NCBI GenBank assembly: GCA_022508985.1
Contig: JAFLUA010000005.1
Span: forward strand, 62,001-126,000
Source of the DNA: Muribaculaceae bacterium
GTDB taxonomy: Bacteria; Bacteroidota; Bacteroidia; Bacteroidales; Muribaculaceae
Direction of reading: 5' to 3'
DNA length: 64,000 nt
The position numbers and the translations under genes are program-made. Below, in pieces: positions 17,415 to 28,848 of the stretch. The notes beneath the pieces are model-generated. The model worked only from the letters and a program-made list of their open reading frames with translations. It did not search any database and had not been told where the DNA came from. Position 1 is the first letter of the stretch; the number at the start of each line of letters is the position of its first letter.

Positions 17415-19424
17415 TCAGATTAGACAGGCAACTGCTATTGCTCCTATTGCAAGGGCGCCGATGAGATAGTACCATACATACATCTGTATCTGTCCCGATT
17501 GCAAGGGCTTGATTGCCTCCGAAGCTTTGTTGGTAAGCGTTGCAAAAGCATCCATCGTCCCATCGATTATATGACGGTCAAACCATGCCAATGGGCGACT
17601 TATGCAGTTGAATATTATCTTGTGCGTAATGAAAATGTAAAGTTCATCCCAGTAGAAACGCTTGTAGCACCATGTCCACAATGTCGGTAGTGCTCTGCGG
17701 AACTTCGCAGGCAACTCATTCTCTTTGCGGTACATCACCGTTGCCAAGCCTATACCTACAAGAGCTACAACCAAGCTTACTGTGGCTACCGACCAATTGA
17801 AATGAGCCATAAAATCGTAGGCATGGCCATTCCATGTAACAAAATTGCCGAAAGGTATAAAACCTGCCACACACGAAATAGCGGCAAGGAGTACGAGCGG
17901 CAAGGTCATTGTCCATGCTTGATCGTGAGGTGCGTGATGGCCTTCGTGAACTTTATGCTCTTTCCACCAGAAGATAAGATAGTAAAGACGGAACATATAG
18001 AATGCCGTCATACCTGCTACAAGCGACATCCACAGATATGCTACCCAGCTATATTCGTTGCAGCTGCTCAAGATTTCATCTTTAGAGAAGAATCCGGCAA
18101 AGGGTATTATACCTGCTATTGCCAAACACCCGATTAAGAATGTTATGTGCGTGATAGGCATATGCTTACGCAGACCATGCATAGCCGTATAGTCGTTCGA
18201 CCCTACTGCGTGTATCAGAGCACCGGCTCCAAGGAAGAGCAAGGCCTTGAACATTGCATGCGTAAAGAGATGGAACATAGATGCCATATAGCCAAGTCCA
18301 TGATGGAACTCCGGACGTGCGACGCCAAGTGACACCATCATAAACGCTATCTGCGAAATGGTCGAGAATGCCAACACACGCTTGATGTCTATCTGTACAC
18401 ATGCTACCATAGCGGCATACAAGGCAGTGAGAGCGCCGACTACTGTTATGATAACAAGCGAGGTCTCTTCCATTAAGTAGAGCGGGAACAGACGTGCTAC
18501 CAAGTAAACACCGGCAACAACCATCGTGGCTGCGTGGATAAGTGCCGAAACAGGGGTTGGGCCTTCCATTGCATCGGGCAACCAGATGTGTAGCGGCATC
18601 ATAGCCGACTTACCCATACCGCCCATAAAGATGAGAACCAAAGCCCACGTGAGCACAGAGCCGCCCATAAAGACCGGAGCTGCACTGTTGGCAAATATCG
18701 AGCGTACGCCTTCGGCAGTGTTGCCGCTAACCTGGAACACATTCGTCATTCCTTCTACAGGTATCGACGTGAGCTCGGTAAAGTTAAACGTTCCGGTATA
18801 GTACGAGAGTGTTAAAATACCGATAAGGAATCCGAGGTCGGCAAATCGCGTAACGATAAACGCCTTTTTCGAGGCTGAAACAGCCGACGGCTTGGTGTAA
18901 TAAAAACCAATCAAAAGGTAAGATGAAGCACCTACAAGCTCCCAGAAAATATACATCTGGAAAATATTAGGAGCTACAACAAGACCGAGCATCGAGAATG
19001 TAAAGAGCGATAGAAATGCGTAAAAACGCTGAAAACCGCGCTCATACACGCCGTGATGGTCGCGCATATAACCCATAGAGTAGAGATGCACCATAAACGA
19101 TATCGTAGTTATCACCACGAGCATCATCGCCGATATGGGGTCGAGTAGGAAGCCAAGTTTTATAACGAGTTTCTCGGTGAAGGCCAACCATGTCTGGTCA
19201 AATACCAGATACTGTAGCCGCTCGCCGGCCGCGTTAATAAACTCGGGAGCACCGCTGAAGAAATATGTAAATGCGGTGAGGTATGAAAGCACCAGGACTG
19301 TGCCCATACCCAATGTGCCAAGCGTACCTGCCAATTTATAACTCATCTTCATGCCACAAAGGCCAAGGAAGATGAACATAAAGAGCGGTATGGCAAGAAT
19401 CAGAATTGGTATTATAATGTCCAT
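17415..19424 (-). CDS. nuoL: NADH-quinone oxidoreductase subunit L
   Basis: A 669-residue distal antiporter-like subunit. It has the conserved FWELVGASSYLLIGFYYT, MPLHIWLPDAMEGPTPVSAL and QIDIKRVLAFSTISQ. The extended C-terminal part (about 490-669) carries the long lateral helix that braces the membrane arm and a final membrane anchor. It starts 5 nt after nuoK, and nuoM follows after 42 nt. Confidence 0.96.
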   Translation of the reverse strand: MDIIIPILILAIPLFMFIFLGLCGMKMSYKLAGTLGTLGMGTVLVLSYLTAFTYFFSGAPEFINAAGERLQYLVFDQTWLAFTEKLVIKLGFLLDPISAMMLVVITTISFMVHLYSMGYMRDHHGVYERGFQRFYAFLSLFTFSMLGLVVAPNIFQMYIFWELVGASSYLLIGFYYTKPSAVSASKKAFIVTRFADLGFLIGILTLSYYTGTFNFTELTSIPVEGMTNVFQVSGNTAEGVRSIFANSAAPVFMGGSVLTWALVLIFMGGMGKSAMMPLHIWLPDAMEGPTPVSALIHAATMVVAGVYLVARLFPLYLMEETSLVIITVVGALTALYAAMVACVQIDIKRVLAFSTISQIAFMMVSLGVARPEFHHGLGYMASMFHLFTHAMFKALLFLGAGALIHAVGSNDYTAMHGLRKHMPITHITFLIGCLAIAGIIPFAGFFSKDEILSSCNEYSWVAYLWMSLVAGMTAFYMFRLYYLIFWWKEHKVHEGHHAPHDQAWTMTLPLVLLAAISCVAGFIPFGNFVTWNGHAYDFMAHFNWSVATVSLVVALVGIGLATVMYRKENELPAKFRRALPTLWTWCYKRFYWDELYIFITHKIIFNCISRPLAWFDRHIIDGTMDAFATLTNKASEAIKPLQSGQIQMYVWYYLIGALAIGAIAVACLI

Positions 19425-19429
19425 AGCGC

Positions 19430-19747
19430 TTAAAATTTCATTTCGTTAAGAGAGCGCACATCGATATTCTTTGCGGCTCGGAATATGTTGATTATAATTG
19501 CGATTGCCAATGCCGTTTCGGCAGCTGCTATTGCTATTGCAAATAGGGTAAAGAACATACCCTCCATTTGCTCCGGATAGAAAAATCGATTGAAGACAAC
19601 GAAATTAATATCGACAGCATTGAGCATAAGTTCAAGCGATATTAGCATCGCAATCATATTCTTACGCGTAATGAAGCCGTAAACACCGCAGCAGAACATT
19701 ATCAGAGCGGGAACGAGATAGTATATAGCTGTTATTTCCATAATCAT
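19430..19747 (-). CDS. nuoK: NADH-quinone oxidoreductase subunit K
   Basis: About 105 residues with three membrane helices. The conserved glutamates lie in LISLELMLNAVDINFVVF and IAIAAAETALAIAIIINIF. The start is either the ATG at 19747, which overlaps the nuoJ stop as TGATG, or the ATG six bases further on (MEITAIYYL). The overlap points to translational coupling with nuoJ. Confidence 0.94.
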   Translation of the reverse strand: MIMEITAIYYLVPALIMFCCGVYGFITRKNMIAMLISLELMLNAVDINFVVFNRFFYPEQMEGMFFTLFAIAIAAAETALAIAIIINIFRAAKNIDVRSLNEMKF

Positions 19748-20262
19748 CAACGTTTACGGGCAACGACTACGCCACCTATTATACATGCGAGTAGAAGAAT
19801 ACTTACAGCCTCAAACGGCAATAGATACTGCCCATGGCCGGTCCCCAACAACGCGGTACCGACAGCGTCCATATCGGGAGCTTCCATGGCCGGCTTGGCT
19901 GCGAAAGCAACCATCGTGCGGCTCACCAAAGCATAGCCTGCTACGACAAGCATCGCTACGGCGGCTATTGCACCCAACAAGCGCGATTTTGAGGTCAGTC
20001 GCTCGGTATTATCACCGGGACGGCTGGTAAGTAGAATGGCGAAGACAAACAGCACTACTATACCTCCTGCATATACGGCTATCTGCACCGCGCCAAGAAA
20101 CTCATAATCGAGCATGAAGTAGACCACAGCGGCGGCAAACAGGGTGAATAGGAGATAGGTGGCCGCACGCAATATCTTGCGCGTTGTCACTGCCATCACA
20201 GAGAAGACTATCATCGACAAAGCGACGATAAAATACAATATTAAACTTCCAAGTGATTCCAT
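19747..20262 (-). CDS. nuoJ: NADH-quinone oxidoreductase subunit J
   Basis: A 171-residue membrane subunit with five predicted helices, including the FLGAVQIAVYAGGIVVLFVFAI stretch that forms the pi-bulge helix near the quinone-coupling region. Length is normal for the family. It starts 8 nt after nuoI and overlaps nuoK. Confidence 0.93.
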   Translation of the reverse strand: MESLGSLILYFIVALSMIVFSVMAVTTRKILRAATYLLFTLFAAAVVYFMLDYEFLGAVQIAVYAGGIVVLFVFAILLTSRPGDNTERLTSKSRLLGAIAAVAMLVVAGYALVSRTMVAFAAKPAMEAPDMDAVGTALLGTGHGQYLLPFEAVSILLLACIIGGVVVARKR

Positions 20263-20270
20263 ATTTAGGT

Positions 20271-20903
20271 TTATTTATTTTCTTCGTTGTTTTCTGTCGG
20301 AGTTTCTGACGGAGCTGCACTTTCAGCATTGCTTTCGGCCGCTTCTTTGGCTGCCTTCGCTGCTGCCGCTTTCGCCTTAGCTTCGGCTATCTTTGCTTGT
20401 CTTTCAGCTTCGATACGGGCCAATTCCTCGGGGGTCGGTTCCGGCTCCGGTTTCTCAGGCAAGTAGTTGAGAAGCTTCACAAGCTTCGAACGTGTAAATA
20501 CTGCCTGCTCGAAGTCGTTGCTGAACTCGATAGCATTGGTCGGGCAATTGGTTACACACAATTGACAGAATGTGCAACTACCCAAGTCGTATAGATACTT
20601 GTCGAGTTTTTTCTTCTTCGTTCCGGCCGGAGTCGTTACCATCTTCGTCTCGATGGTAATAGTGCCGTTCGGACAATTACGTTCACAATTGCCACAGGCT
20701 ATACATTTGTGGTTGCCTTCGTCATCGTATATGAACTTTAATTCGGCACGGAATCGGTCGGCCGCTTTGAGTGTAAGGCGATCTTCGGGATAGCACTCGG
20801 TAATCTTAGGAGTTATAAACTCTTTCCCGGTAACCTTCATGCCCTTTAGCAGGCTTGCTATACCATAGCCTAACGATGAAAAATATTCTTTTACACTACC
20901 CAT
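20271..20903 (-). CDS. nuoI: NADH-quinone oxidoreductase subunit I with long C-terminal tail
   Basis: A 210-residue ferredoxin-like subunit with two [4Fe-4S] motifs: C67-x2-C70-x2-C73-x3-C77 and C110-x2-C113-x2-C116-x3-C120. These carry electrons towards the N2 cluster in NuoB. After about residue 150 comes a 60-residue low-complexity tail rich in Pro, Glu, Ala and Lys, probably a charged helix followed by a disordered end. It is the first nuo gene after the embedded atp operon, 42 nt from the atpG stop, with no visible terminator or promoter between them. Confidence 0.95.
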   Translation of the reverse strand: MGSVKEYFSSLGYGIASLLKGMKVTGKEFITPKITECYPEDRLTLKAADRFRAELKFIYDDEGNHKCIACGNCERNCPNGTITIETKMVTTPAGTKKKKLDKYLYDLGSCTFCQLCVTNCPTNAIEFSNDFEQAVFTRSKLVKLLNYLPEKPEPEPTPEELARIEAERQAKIAEAKAKAAAAKAAKEAAESNAESAAPSETPTENNEENK

Positions 20904-20945
20904 TTGTTCGTTTGAGTATTAGTTCTGTTATTTCTATATATTGTG

Positions 20946-21842
20946 TCAATCGCGTATCTGGCCGCCGACAATGTCGAGCAACTCCGTTGTAATACTCTGT
21001 TGACGTAATTTATTATATTCGAGTTGTAATTGTTCAAGCAACTTCTGTGCATTGTCATTGGCACTTTGCATTGCCATCACCCTGGCAGCCTGCTCGCTTG
21101 CGCGATTTTGCGCAAAGGCTTCCTGCAGTACCGACAACAGATACATCGGTAGCACCGTAGCAAAAATCGTAGCGGCATCCGGCTCAAATAGATATGGACG
21201 TCCTCCTTTATTTTTGCCGGAGGTCGACGAGAGCACTTCTTGCGATACCGGCAGATAGGTGTCCGACTTGAGCCGCTGCTTGCCTGCCGAATGGAAGTGC
21301 ATATATTGTAATAGCACTCGGCCAAGGTCGCCCGTCAAGAAGCGATGCTCTAAATACTGTGCAAACTCCTTAACAGAATCGCCTTCGCTTTTCGAGTCAA
21401 TACCGCTATACGGCTTTAATTCTATTTTCGAATCCGATATAGATATTTTTTCAACCGCTTTATACATTTTCTTACCTACGGTGATTATCTCGATTTCGAG
21501 ACCTTCGCCTAACTCTTTGCGGAGGCCGGCAATGGTATCGAGCATCCCTTTGAAGATATTCACATTGTAGGCGCCACATAAGCCGTCATCGCTGCCGAAT
21601 ACTACTATTCCTACTCGATTAACTGCCACCGGTGCTTGTGTGAGGGCCGAGCTAACGGCTGCATCCGATGACAACAAATTGCCGATAATAGTCTGAACGC
21701 ACTCACGGAATGGCAACAGACGCCGCAAGACTCCCTCTGCCTTGTGCATTTTGGCAGATGAAATCATTTTCATTGCTCCCGTTATCTTCTCTGAAGATGC
21801 TACGGAGCCGATTCGGCCTTTAAGTTCTCGTAATGTCGCCAT
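20946..21842 (-). CDS. atpG: ATP synthase F1 gamma subunit
   Basis: A 298-residue central stalk subunit. The N-terminal helix (LRELKGRIGSVASSEKITGAM) and the C-terminal helix (RVMAMQSANDNAQKLLEQLQ to the end) form the rotor coiled coil inside the alpha3beta3 ring; the DGLCGAYNVNI block is the conserved Rossmann-like part. It is the last atp gene, directly before nuoI. Confidence 0.96.
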   Translation of the reverse strand: MATLRELKGRIGSVASSEKITGAMKMISSAKMHKAEGVLRRLLPFRECVQTIIGNLLSSDAAVSSALTQAPVAVNRVGIVVFGSDDGLCGAYNVNIFKGMLDTIAGLRKELGEGLEIEIITVGKKMYKAVEKISISDSKIELKPYSGIDSKSEGDSVKEFAQYLEHRFLTGDLGRVLLQYMHFHSAGKQRLKSDTYLPVSQEVLSSTSGKNKGGRPYLFEPDAATIFATVLPMYLLSVLQEAFAQNRASEQAARVMAMQSANDNAQKLLEQLQLEYNKLRQQSITTELLDIVGGQIRD

Positions 21843-21862
21843 TTAATACTTGTGTATATTTA

Positions 21863-23437
21863 TTACTGAAATCGTGCTGCTACGTCTTTTGCGGCTGCTG
21901 TCAGTTTCGCTGCTACGTCGTCGGTAAGTTTTCCTTGCGCCAATTCGGCAAGAACGTCGTCGGCGTGTTTTGCTTGGAGCAACTGCAGATATTGTTTCTC
22001 AAAATCGGCAACCTTCGACAATGGTATGTTTTCGAGCAAACCGTTTACTCCACAATATATTATCGCAATTTCTTGTTCGACTGGCATAGGACGATACTGC
22101 GGCTGTATCAGCAGGCGCTCGTTTTTCTGTCCTTTATCGATGACACGTGCGGTAACGGCATCCATATCGCCGCCGAATTTGGTAAACGACTCTAACTCGC
22201 GGAACTGTGCCTGGTCGATTTTGAGCGTACCTGCCACTTTTTTCATGGCTTTCACCTGTGCGTTACCACCAACACGCGACACCGAGATACCTACGTTGAT
22301 AGCCGGACGGATACCGCGATTGAATAGTGCTGTCTCGAGGAATATCTGGCCATCGGTAATAGAAATCACATTAGTTGGGATATACGCCGAAACGTCGCCC
22401 GCCTGCGTCTCTATAATAGGAAGCGCTGTCAACGAGCCGCCTGCCTTTACCATGGGCTTGAGCGGCGCCGGTAGGTCGTTCATTTGTGATGCCACCTCCT
22501 GGTTGTTGATAATCTTTGCGGCACGTTCAAGCAATCTTGAATGCAGATAGAAGATATCACCGGGATATGCCTCACGGCCCGACGGTCGCTTTAAGATGAG
22601 CGATACTTCGCGGTAAGCTACGGCCTGTTTCGATAGGTCATCGTATACGATTAGAGCATCACGTCCGGTATCTCTGAAATATTCACCGATAGCAACTCCG
22701 GCAAAAGGTGCAAAGTAACGCATAGCGGCCGATTCCGAAGCTGTTGCTGCCACAACTACCGTATAGTCCATGGCTCCGTTTTGACGCAATGTCTCAACGA
22801 TAGAAGCTACCGACGAGGCTTTCTGCCCTATCGCTACATAGATACAATATACCGGCTTACCGGCTTCGAATTCCTTGCGCTGATTGATAATCGTATCAAT
22901 TGCGATTGCTGTCTTACCTATCTGGCGGTCGCCGATAATAAGCTCGCGCTGTCCGCGACCTATAGGAACCATCGCATCTATTGCCTTAAGGCCCGTCTGT
23001 AACGGCTGTGTTACCGGTTGACGATATATTACACCGGGGGCTTTGCGCTCCAGTGGCAGGCGGATAAGGTCGCCGCCTATAGGTCCGCGACCATCGATGG
23101 GCTCGCCAAGAATGTTGATGACACGTCCCAGCAAACTTTCGCCCACGGGGATTGAGGCTATCTCGCCGGTACGTCGAACGGTCATATTCTCGGTAACTTT
23201 ATCTACGCTATTAAGGAGAATGACACCAACGTTACTCTCCTCAAGGTTCATTGCTACTCCTTTTACACCGTTTTCAAACTCTACCAGTTCGTTTGCGCCG
23301 ACATTGTCGAGGCCATAGACGTGTGCAACGCCGTCGCCAACTTCAAGAACGGTTCCTACCTCTTCAAAGGCTACTTTTGAATTGACGTTTTCAAGCTGTT
23401 GCTTCAATACTTCTGAAATCTCGCTGGGATTTATCAT
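21863..23437 (-). CDS. atpA: ATP synthase F1 alpha subunit
   Basis: A 524-residue non-catalytic nucleotide-binding subunit. The P-loop is GDRQIGKT (169-176), the arginine finger lies in [11 protein letters not shown], and [16 protein letters not shown] is the Walker B block. The C-terminal helical bundle is complete. It starts 42 nt after atpH. Confidence 0.97.
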   Translation of the reverse strand: MINPSEISEVLKQQLENVNSKVAFEEVGTVLEVGDGVAHVYGLDNVGANELVEFENGVKGVAMNLEESNVGVILLNSVDKVTENMTVRRTGEIASIPVGESLLGRVINILGEPIDGRGPIGGDLIRLPLERKAPGVIYRQPVTQPLQTGLKAIDAMVPIGRGQRELIIGDRQIGKTAIAIDTIINQRKEFEAGKPVYCIYVAIGQKASSVASIVETLRQNGAMDYTVVVAATASESAAMRYFAPFAGVAIGEYFRDTGRDALIVYDDLSKQAVAYREVSLILKRPSGREAYPGDIFYLHSRLLERAAKIINNQEVASQMNDLPAPLKPMVKAGGSLTALPIIETQAGDVSAYIPTNVISITDGQIFLETALFNRGIRPAINVGISVSRVGGNAQVKAMKKVAGTLKIDQAQFRELESFTKFGGDMDAVTARVIDKGQKNERLLIQPQYRPMPVEQEIAIIYCGVNGLLENIPLSKVADFEKQYLQLLQAKHADDVLAELAQGKLTDDVAAKLTAAAKDVAARFQ

Positions 23438-23479
23438 TTGCTTGCGTGAACTTGCGTTTTACAATGGTTGGTTTGTTGT

Positions 23480-24019
23480 TTAGCCGAGTAACTGTAGCCT
23501 CAACTGTTTCAGCTGGCTGGCAACAGATACGTCGAGACGCTCGGAATTGACGGTTATGGTAAAACCTCCTATTAACGAGGCATCTACCTTGTATTCATAT
23601 TCGACACTGCCTTTACCGATATGTCCGGAAACGAAACTCTCAATACGCGTTTTCTCCGCAGTGCCCAACGTCGTGGCACTTACTACTGTTACGCGGTAGA
23701 TATTGTTCTGTCTACGATAAATATCAACAAAAGCGCGGGCTATATCCCATGCCATATCCAAGCGCCCGTTCTGCGACAGCAACTTGAGGAAATCGCCATA
23801 TAGCGCATTATCGCTTTCTCCGGCTGCTGTCACCAATAACTGCACTTTGTCCGACTCGCCTACAAAAGGATTGGCTACCGTTGCCGACAATGAGGGGTGC
23901 TGCGCAAAATTGGAATCGACACGCTGCATCAACTCATAGATAGCTTCGTTGGAGCCCTTCTCCAAGCCCGTCATATAAAGCGCTTTGGCATATCGCCGTG
24001 GGATTAGTCCGTTGTCCAT
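23480..24019 (-). CDS. atpH: ATP synthase F1 delta subunit
   Basis: A 179-residue stator subunit linking the top of F1 to the b stalk. The N-terminal helical domain begins IPRRYAKALYMTGLEKGS. The C-terminal DASLIGGFTITVNSERLDVSVASQLKQLR matches the conserved end of the family. Its gene starts 3 nt after the atpF stop. Confidence 0.93.
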   Translation of the reverse strand: MDNGLIPRRYAKALYMTGLEKGSNEAIYELMQRVDSNFAQHPSLSATVANPFVGESDKVQLLVTAAGESDNALYGDFLKLLSQNGRLDMAWDIARAFVDIYRRQNNIYRVTVVSATTLGTAEKTRIESFVSGHIGKGSVEYEYKVDASLIGGFTITVNSERLDVSVASQLKQLRLQLLG

Positions 24020-24022
24020 AGT

Positions 24023-24520
24023 TTAATTATTCTTTTCAATCTCGTCGAGCATAGCATCTACAAGTGCATTCTGCGCATTATCGCTTTGCAACTGGTTATG
24101 CACTATTTTGCCTGCTATTTCTATTGCGAAATTGCTGACTTGGTTGCGGAATTGTTGTTGTGCCTCTTTTTGTTGTTGCTGAATCTGGAGTTTTGCGTTA
24201 TCCATTACTTTCTGAGCCTCAACCTGTGCGGCAGAGCGAGCCTGCTCGATAATTTGTGTTTGCATTTTCTCGGCCTCGCGTAGCATTTCAGCTTGCTGAC
24301 GTCGCGCTTCATTGATATACGATTCGGCCTCGGTGCGCGCATTATCAAGTTGCTCTTTTGCTGCTTGCGCATATTCCACACCCTTGTCGATGAACTCGGC
24401 TCGGTCGTCGACTCCTTTCAAGATTGCAGGCCAGGCAAACTTCCACAACGCGAGGAAGAGGATGCCGAAAGCCACAAACATCCAGAATACAAGACCGAAA
24501 TCGGGAGTGAACAGTTCCAT
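24023..24520 (-). CDS. atpF: ATP synthase Fo b subunit
   Basis: A 165-residue peripheral stalk subunit with one N-terminal membrane helix (about 8-30), then a long charged coiled coil rich in Ala, Glu and Gln (about 35-150). This is the normal b-subunit shape. It lies between atpE and atpH. Confidence 0.94.
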   Translation of the reverse strand: MELFTPDFGLVFWMFVAFGILFLALWKFAWPAILKGVDDRAEFIDKGVEYAQAAKEQLDNARTEAESYINEARRQQAEMLREAEKMQTQIIEQARSAAQVEAQKVMDNAKLQIQQQQKEAQQQFRNQVSNFAIEIAGKIVHNQLQSDNAQNALVDAMLDEIEKNN

Positions 24521-24539
24521 TTAATCAGCCTTTTTCTAA

Positions 24540-24797
<258 letters not shown>

Positions 24798-24820
24798 TTA
24801 GTTATTTATTTAATTATCAA

Positions 24821-25924
24821 TTATTCTGTCACCTGCTTTTCCTCTTTATCTTCATGTGAATGATGCTCTTCGTTTGCCAACCCGATAAATATCGTTGACA
24901 ACATCGTAAACACATATGCCTGGATAAAGCTTACAAGCACATCTATCAACAACATGAAGATTGAAAATATCAACGACACAACCGTTGCTGCTCCTCCGGC
25001 TACAGGGTTGATTGCCGAGAAGATGAAAATTAGCAAGGTAAGTGTAATCACTATCATGTGACCGCCCATCATGTTGGCGAAGAGACGCACCGTCAATGCT
25101 GCTGGCTTGGTAAACATACCGAAAATCTCTATAACAGGCATTATGGGCAGTGGGGCCTTTAGCCATAGAGGCACTTCGGGCCAAAATATCTCTTTCCAAT
25201 AATGGCGGTTGGCAAAAAGATTGGTAGCCAGGAAGGTGCATATCGCCAACACCATCGTCACGGCTATATTGCCTGTAAGATTGGCGCCGCCGGGGAAGAT
25301 TACTATCAGCCCGAGGAGATTCATCACAAGGATGAAGAAAAAGACTGTCATTAGATAGGGCGCGAAACGCTTCGCATTAGGCCCGAGGATAGGCTTAACG
25401 ACGCCATCGTATACAAAGGTTACGCACACCTCAATAGCGCCAAGGCCCTTTCGCGGTGCTTTATACGGATGCTTACGATGATAGGATGCCAACCAGAATA
25501 GCAGACCGCATACTAAAAGCACGGTAATAAACAATGCACATACGTTTTTCGTGATTGAGAAATCCCACGGCCGTATTTCTTCATTGCCTACTACTTCCAC
25601 TACTTTCCCTTTGTAAGCACTGTCTTCGCCTCCGATGCGGAACAGACAATTGCCATCGGCATATTCTTGGCCATGAGATAGACGTGCCGATGAGAAACAA
25701 TGCAACCCATCGCTCGCCCACACTATAACTGGGAGCGGTATGCGATGATGGTGGTTGAATGGTACTTCCCATCCATATCCGTCGCCAAGGTGCTCGAATA
25801 TTATTTCTTTAGGATTGATGCCACTATCGGCCGACTCAGGCTCTGCGCTCGACGTCGCTGTAGCTGTCAACGACGTTATCATCGCAACAATCAAAGCCGT
25901 AAGTATTGTTCTGAGATTGGTCAT
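24821..25924 (-). CDS. atpB: ATP synthase Fo a subunit with exported N-terminal extension
   Basis: A 367-residue stator channel protein. The essential arginine is Arg280 in ALTVRLFANMMGGH, and the last helices match the family. About 125 residues precede the first Fo helix: a signal-peptide-like start (1-27, cut near TSSAEP), then a region with NHHHR (58-61) and several aromatic residues that should face the periplasm. Longer a subunits of this type are usual in Bacteroidetes. Only 6 nt separate it from atpC, leaving no room for an atpI-like gene. Confidence 0.94.
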   Translation of the reverse strand: MTNLRTILTALIVAMITSLTATATSSAEPESADSGINPKEIIFEHLGDGYGWEVPFNHHHRIPLPVIVWASDGLHCFSSARLSHGQEYADGNCLFRIGGEDSAYKGKVVEVVGNEEIRPWDFSITKNVCALFITVLLVCGLLFWLASYHRKHPYKAPRKGLGAIEVCVTFVYDGVVKPILGPNAKRFAPYLMTVFFFILVMNLLGLIVIFPGGANLTGNIAVTMVLAICTFLATNLFANRHYWKEIFWPEVPLWLKAPLPIMPVIEIFGMFTKPAALTVRLFANMMGGHMIVITLTLLIFIFSAINPVAGGAATVVSLIFSIFMLLIDVLVSFIQAYVFTMLSTIFIGLANEEHHSHEDKEEKQVTE

Positions 25925-25930
25925 AGCGGA

Positions 25931-26167
25931 TTAATATAAGCAGACGGATATTATATTATTATCAACATCGACTATTCCTCCTGTAATGTCGGTGCTTTGG
26001 GCATTACCTGCTGCATCGACATAGCGTATCTTCCCTGATGCCAATGTTGCCAATAATGAGGCGTGATTTTGCAATACAGTAAACTCGCCCATCGTGCCGG
26101 GCAACGTTACGCTTGTAACTTCGCCTGTGTATATCACTTCTTGAGCGGAGATAATCTGTAGTTTCAT
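25931..26167 (-). CDS. atpC: ATP synthase F1 epsilon subunit (short form)
   Basis: A 78-residue protein that is only the N-terminal beta sandwich of epsilon (LQIISAQEVIYTGEVTSVTLPG, then GEFTVLQNHASLLATL). The C-terminal two-helix domain that inhibits ATP hydrolysis in enterobacteria is missing. The stop is clean and the next gene begins 6 nt later, so this is a naturally short form and not a truncation. Confidence 0.92.
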   Translation of the reverse strand: MKLQIISAQEVIYTGEVTSVTLPGTMGEFTVLQNHASLLATLASGKIRYVDAAGNAQSTDITGGIVDVDNNIISVCLY

Positions 26168-26191
26168 TGCGGTAATGCCGTTTCTGTTTTA

Positions 26192-27727
<1,536 letters not shown>

Positions 27728-27730
27728 CTA

Positions 27731-28807
27731 TTAGAAGTAGAGATTGTATACGACTACAAGAGCCATCAATACTAAGTTTACGAGATTTATCGGAAGTAAA
27801 TATTTCCATTCAAGTGACAACAATTGGTCGATACGTAGACGAGGGAATGTCCACTTAAACCATATGATGACAAAAGATAGAACAAATGCTTTTCCTAAAA
27901 ACCATATTACCGATGGTATATAGTCCATTACGTTGTTAAACGCTTCCCATCCGGGTATGTGAAGCGGCATCCAGCCCCCGAAGAAGAGGAGTGCTGCGAC
28001 ACCCGACACGATGAAAAGATTGAGGTATTCGGCCAAATAGAAGAAACCGAAGTGTATACCGGAATACTCTGTGTGATATCCCGCCGTAAGCTCACTTTCA
28101 GCTTCCGGCAAGTCAAACGGGCCGCGGTTGGTTTCTGCCGTGCCTGCTATCATATATATCACAAAAGCTATTATTGCCGGCACGTGGCCTTTGAATATAA
28201 ACCAGAGATCCGATTGCTGCGATACTATGCCGTCGACCGACATTGTGCCGGCTAAACATACCATAGTTATCACCGATAGCCCGATAGACAACTCGTAGCT
28301 CACCATCTGTGCACCGGAACGTAGCGACCCGATTAGGGTAAACTTATTATTTGACGACCATCCGGCCAATAATATTCCAAGAACGCCTATCGACGATACC
28401 GCAATCAGGAAGAAGATACCGATATTGAAGTTGACTATCTGCAATCCGTTACCCCACGGGAGAACGGCAAAGGCCATCATCGACGCCGCGATAACAAGAT
28501 AGGGCGCTAAGGCAAAGAGAAAACGATCGATATGGTTCAGATGGATAATTTCTTTAATCAACATCTTAAACATATCTGCAAAACTCTGCAGTACGCCCCA
28601 CGGGCCTACGCGGTTAGGGCCAAGACGGCACTGGAAAGCCGCACATAACTTGCGTTCATAATAAATATAGAAAAGTGCAAGCAAGGCGTATACGAGCAAC
28701 AGGGCGACACCGATAAGCACGCACTCTACCGTCACTGTGAGCCAACCCGGCATATATGAACGGAGCAAGGAGTCGAGCCACGATGTTATTAATGAAAAAT
28801 CTTGCAT
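27731..28807 (-). CDS. nuoH: NADH-quinone oxidoreductase subunit H
   Basis: A 358-residue membrane subunit with about eight helices that anchors the peripheral arm and helps build the quinone chamber. Signature blocks are [22 protein letters not shown] and [26 protein letters not shown]. The next gene downstream is atpD, not nuoI, which is the odd junction in this locus. Confidence 0.96.
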   Translation of the reverse strand: MQDFSLITSWLDSLLRSYMPGWLTVTVECVLIGVALLLVYALLALFYIYYERKLCAAFQCRLGPNRVGPWGVLQSFADMFKMLIKEIIHLNHIDRFLFALAPYLVIAASMMAFAVLPWGNGLQIVNFNIGIFFLIAVSSIGVLGILLAGWSSNNKFTLIGSLRSGAQMVSYELSIGLSVITMVCLAGTMSVDGIVSQQSDLWFIFKGHVPAIIAFVIYMIAGTAETNRGPFDLPEAESELTAGYHTEYSGIHFGFFYLAEYLNLFIVSGVAALLFFGGWMPLHIPGWEAFNNVMDYIPSVIWFLGKAFVLSFVIIWFKWTFPRLRIDQLLSLEWKYLLPINLVNLVLMALVVVYNLYF

Positions 28808-28848
28808 AATGCTTTATATATTACTGATAATGCTTTGTCTTGTTTGTC

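Noticed and set aside
24821-24900. Missing C-terminus or frameshift at the end of atpB
   Set aside because: The last helices and the charged His/Glu tail are complete, and the stop is followed by the normal short gap to atpE.
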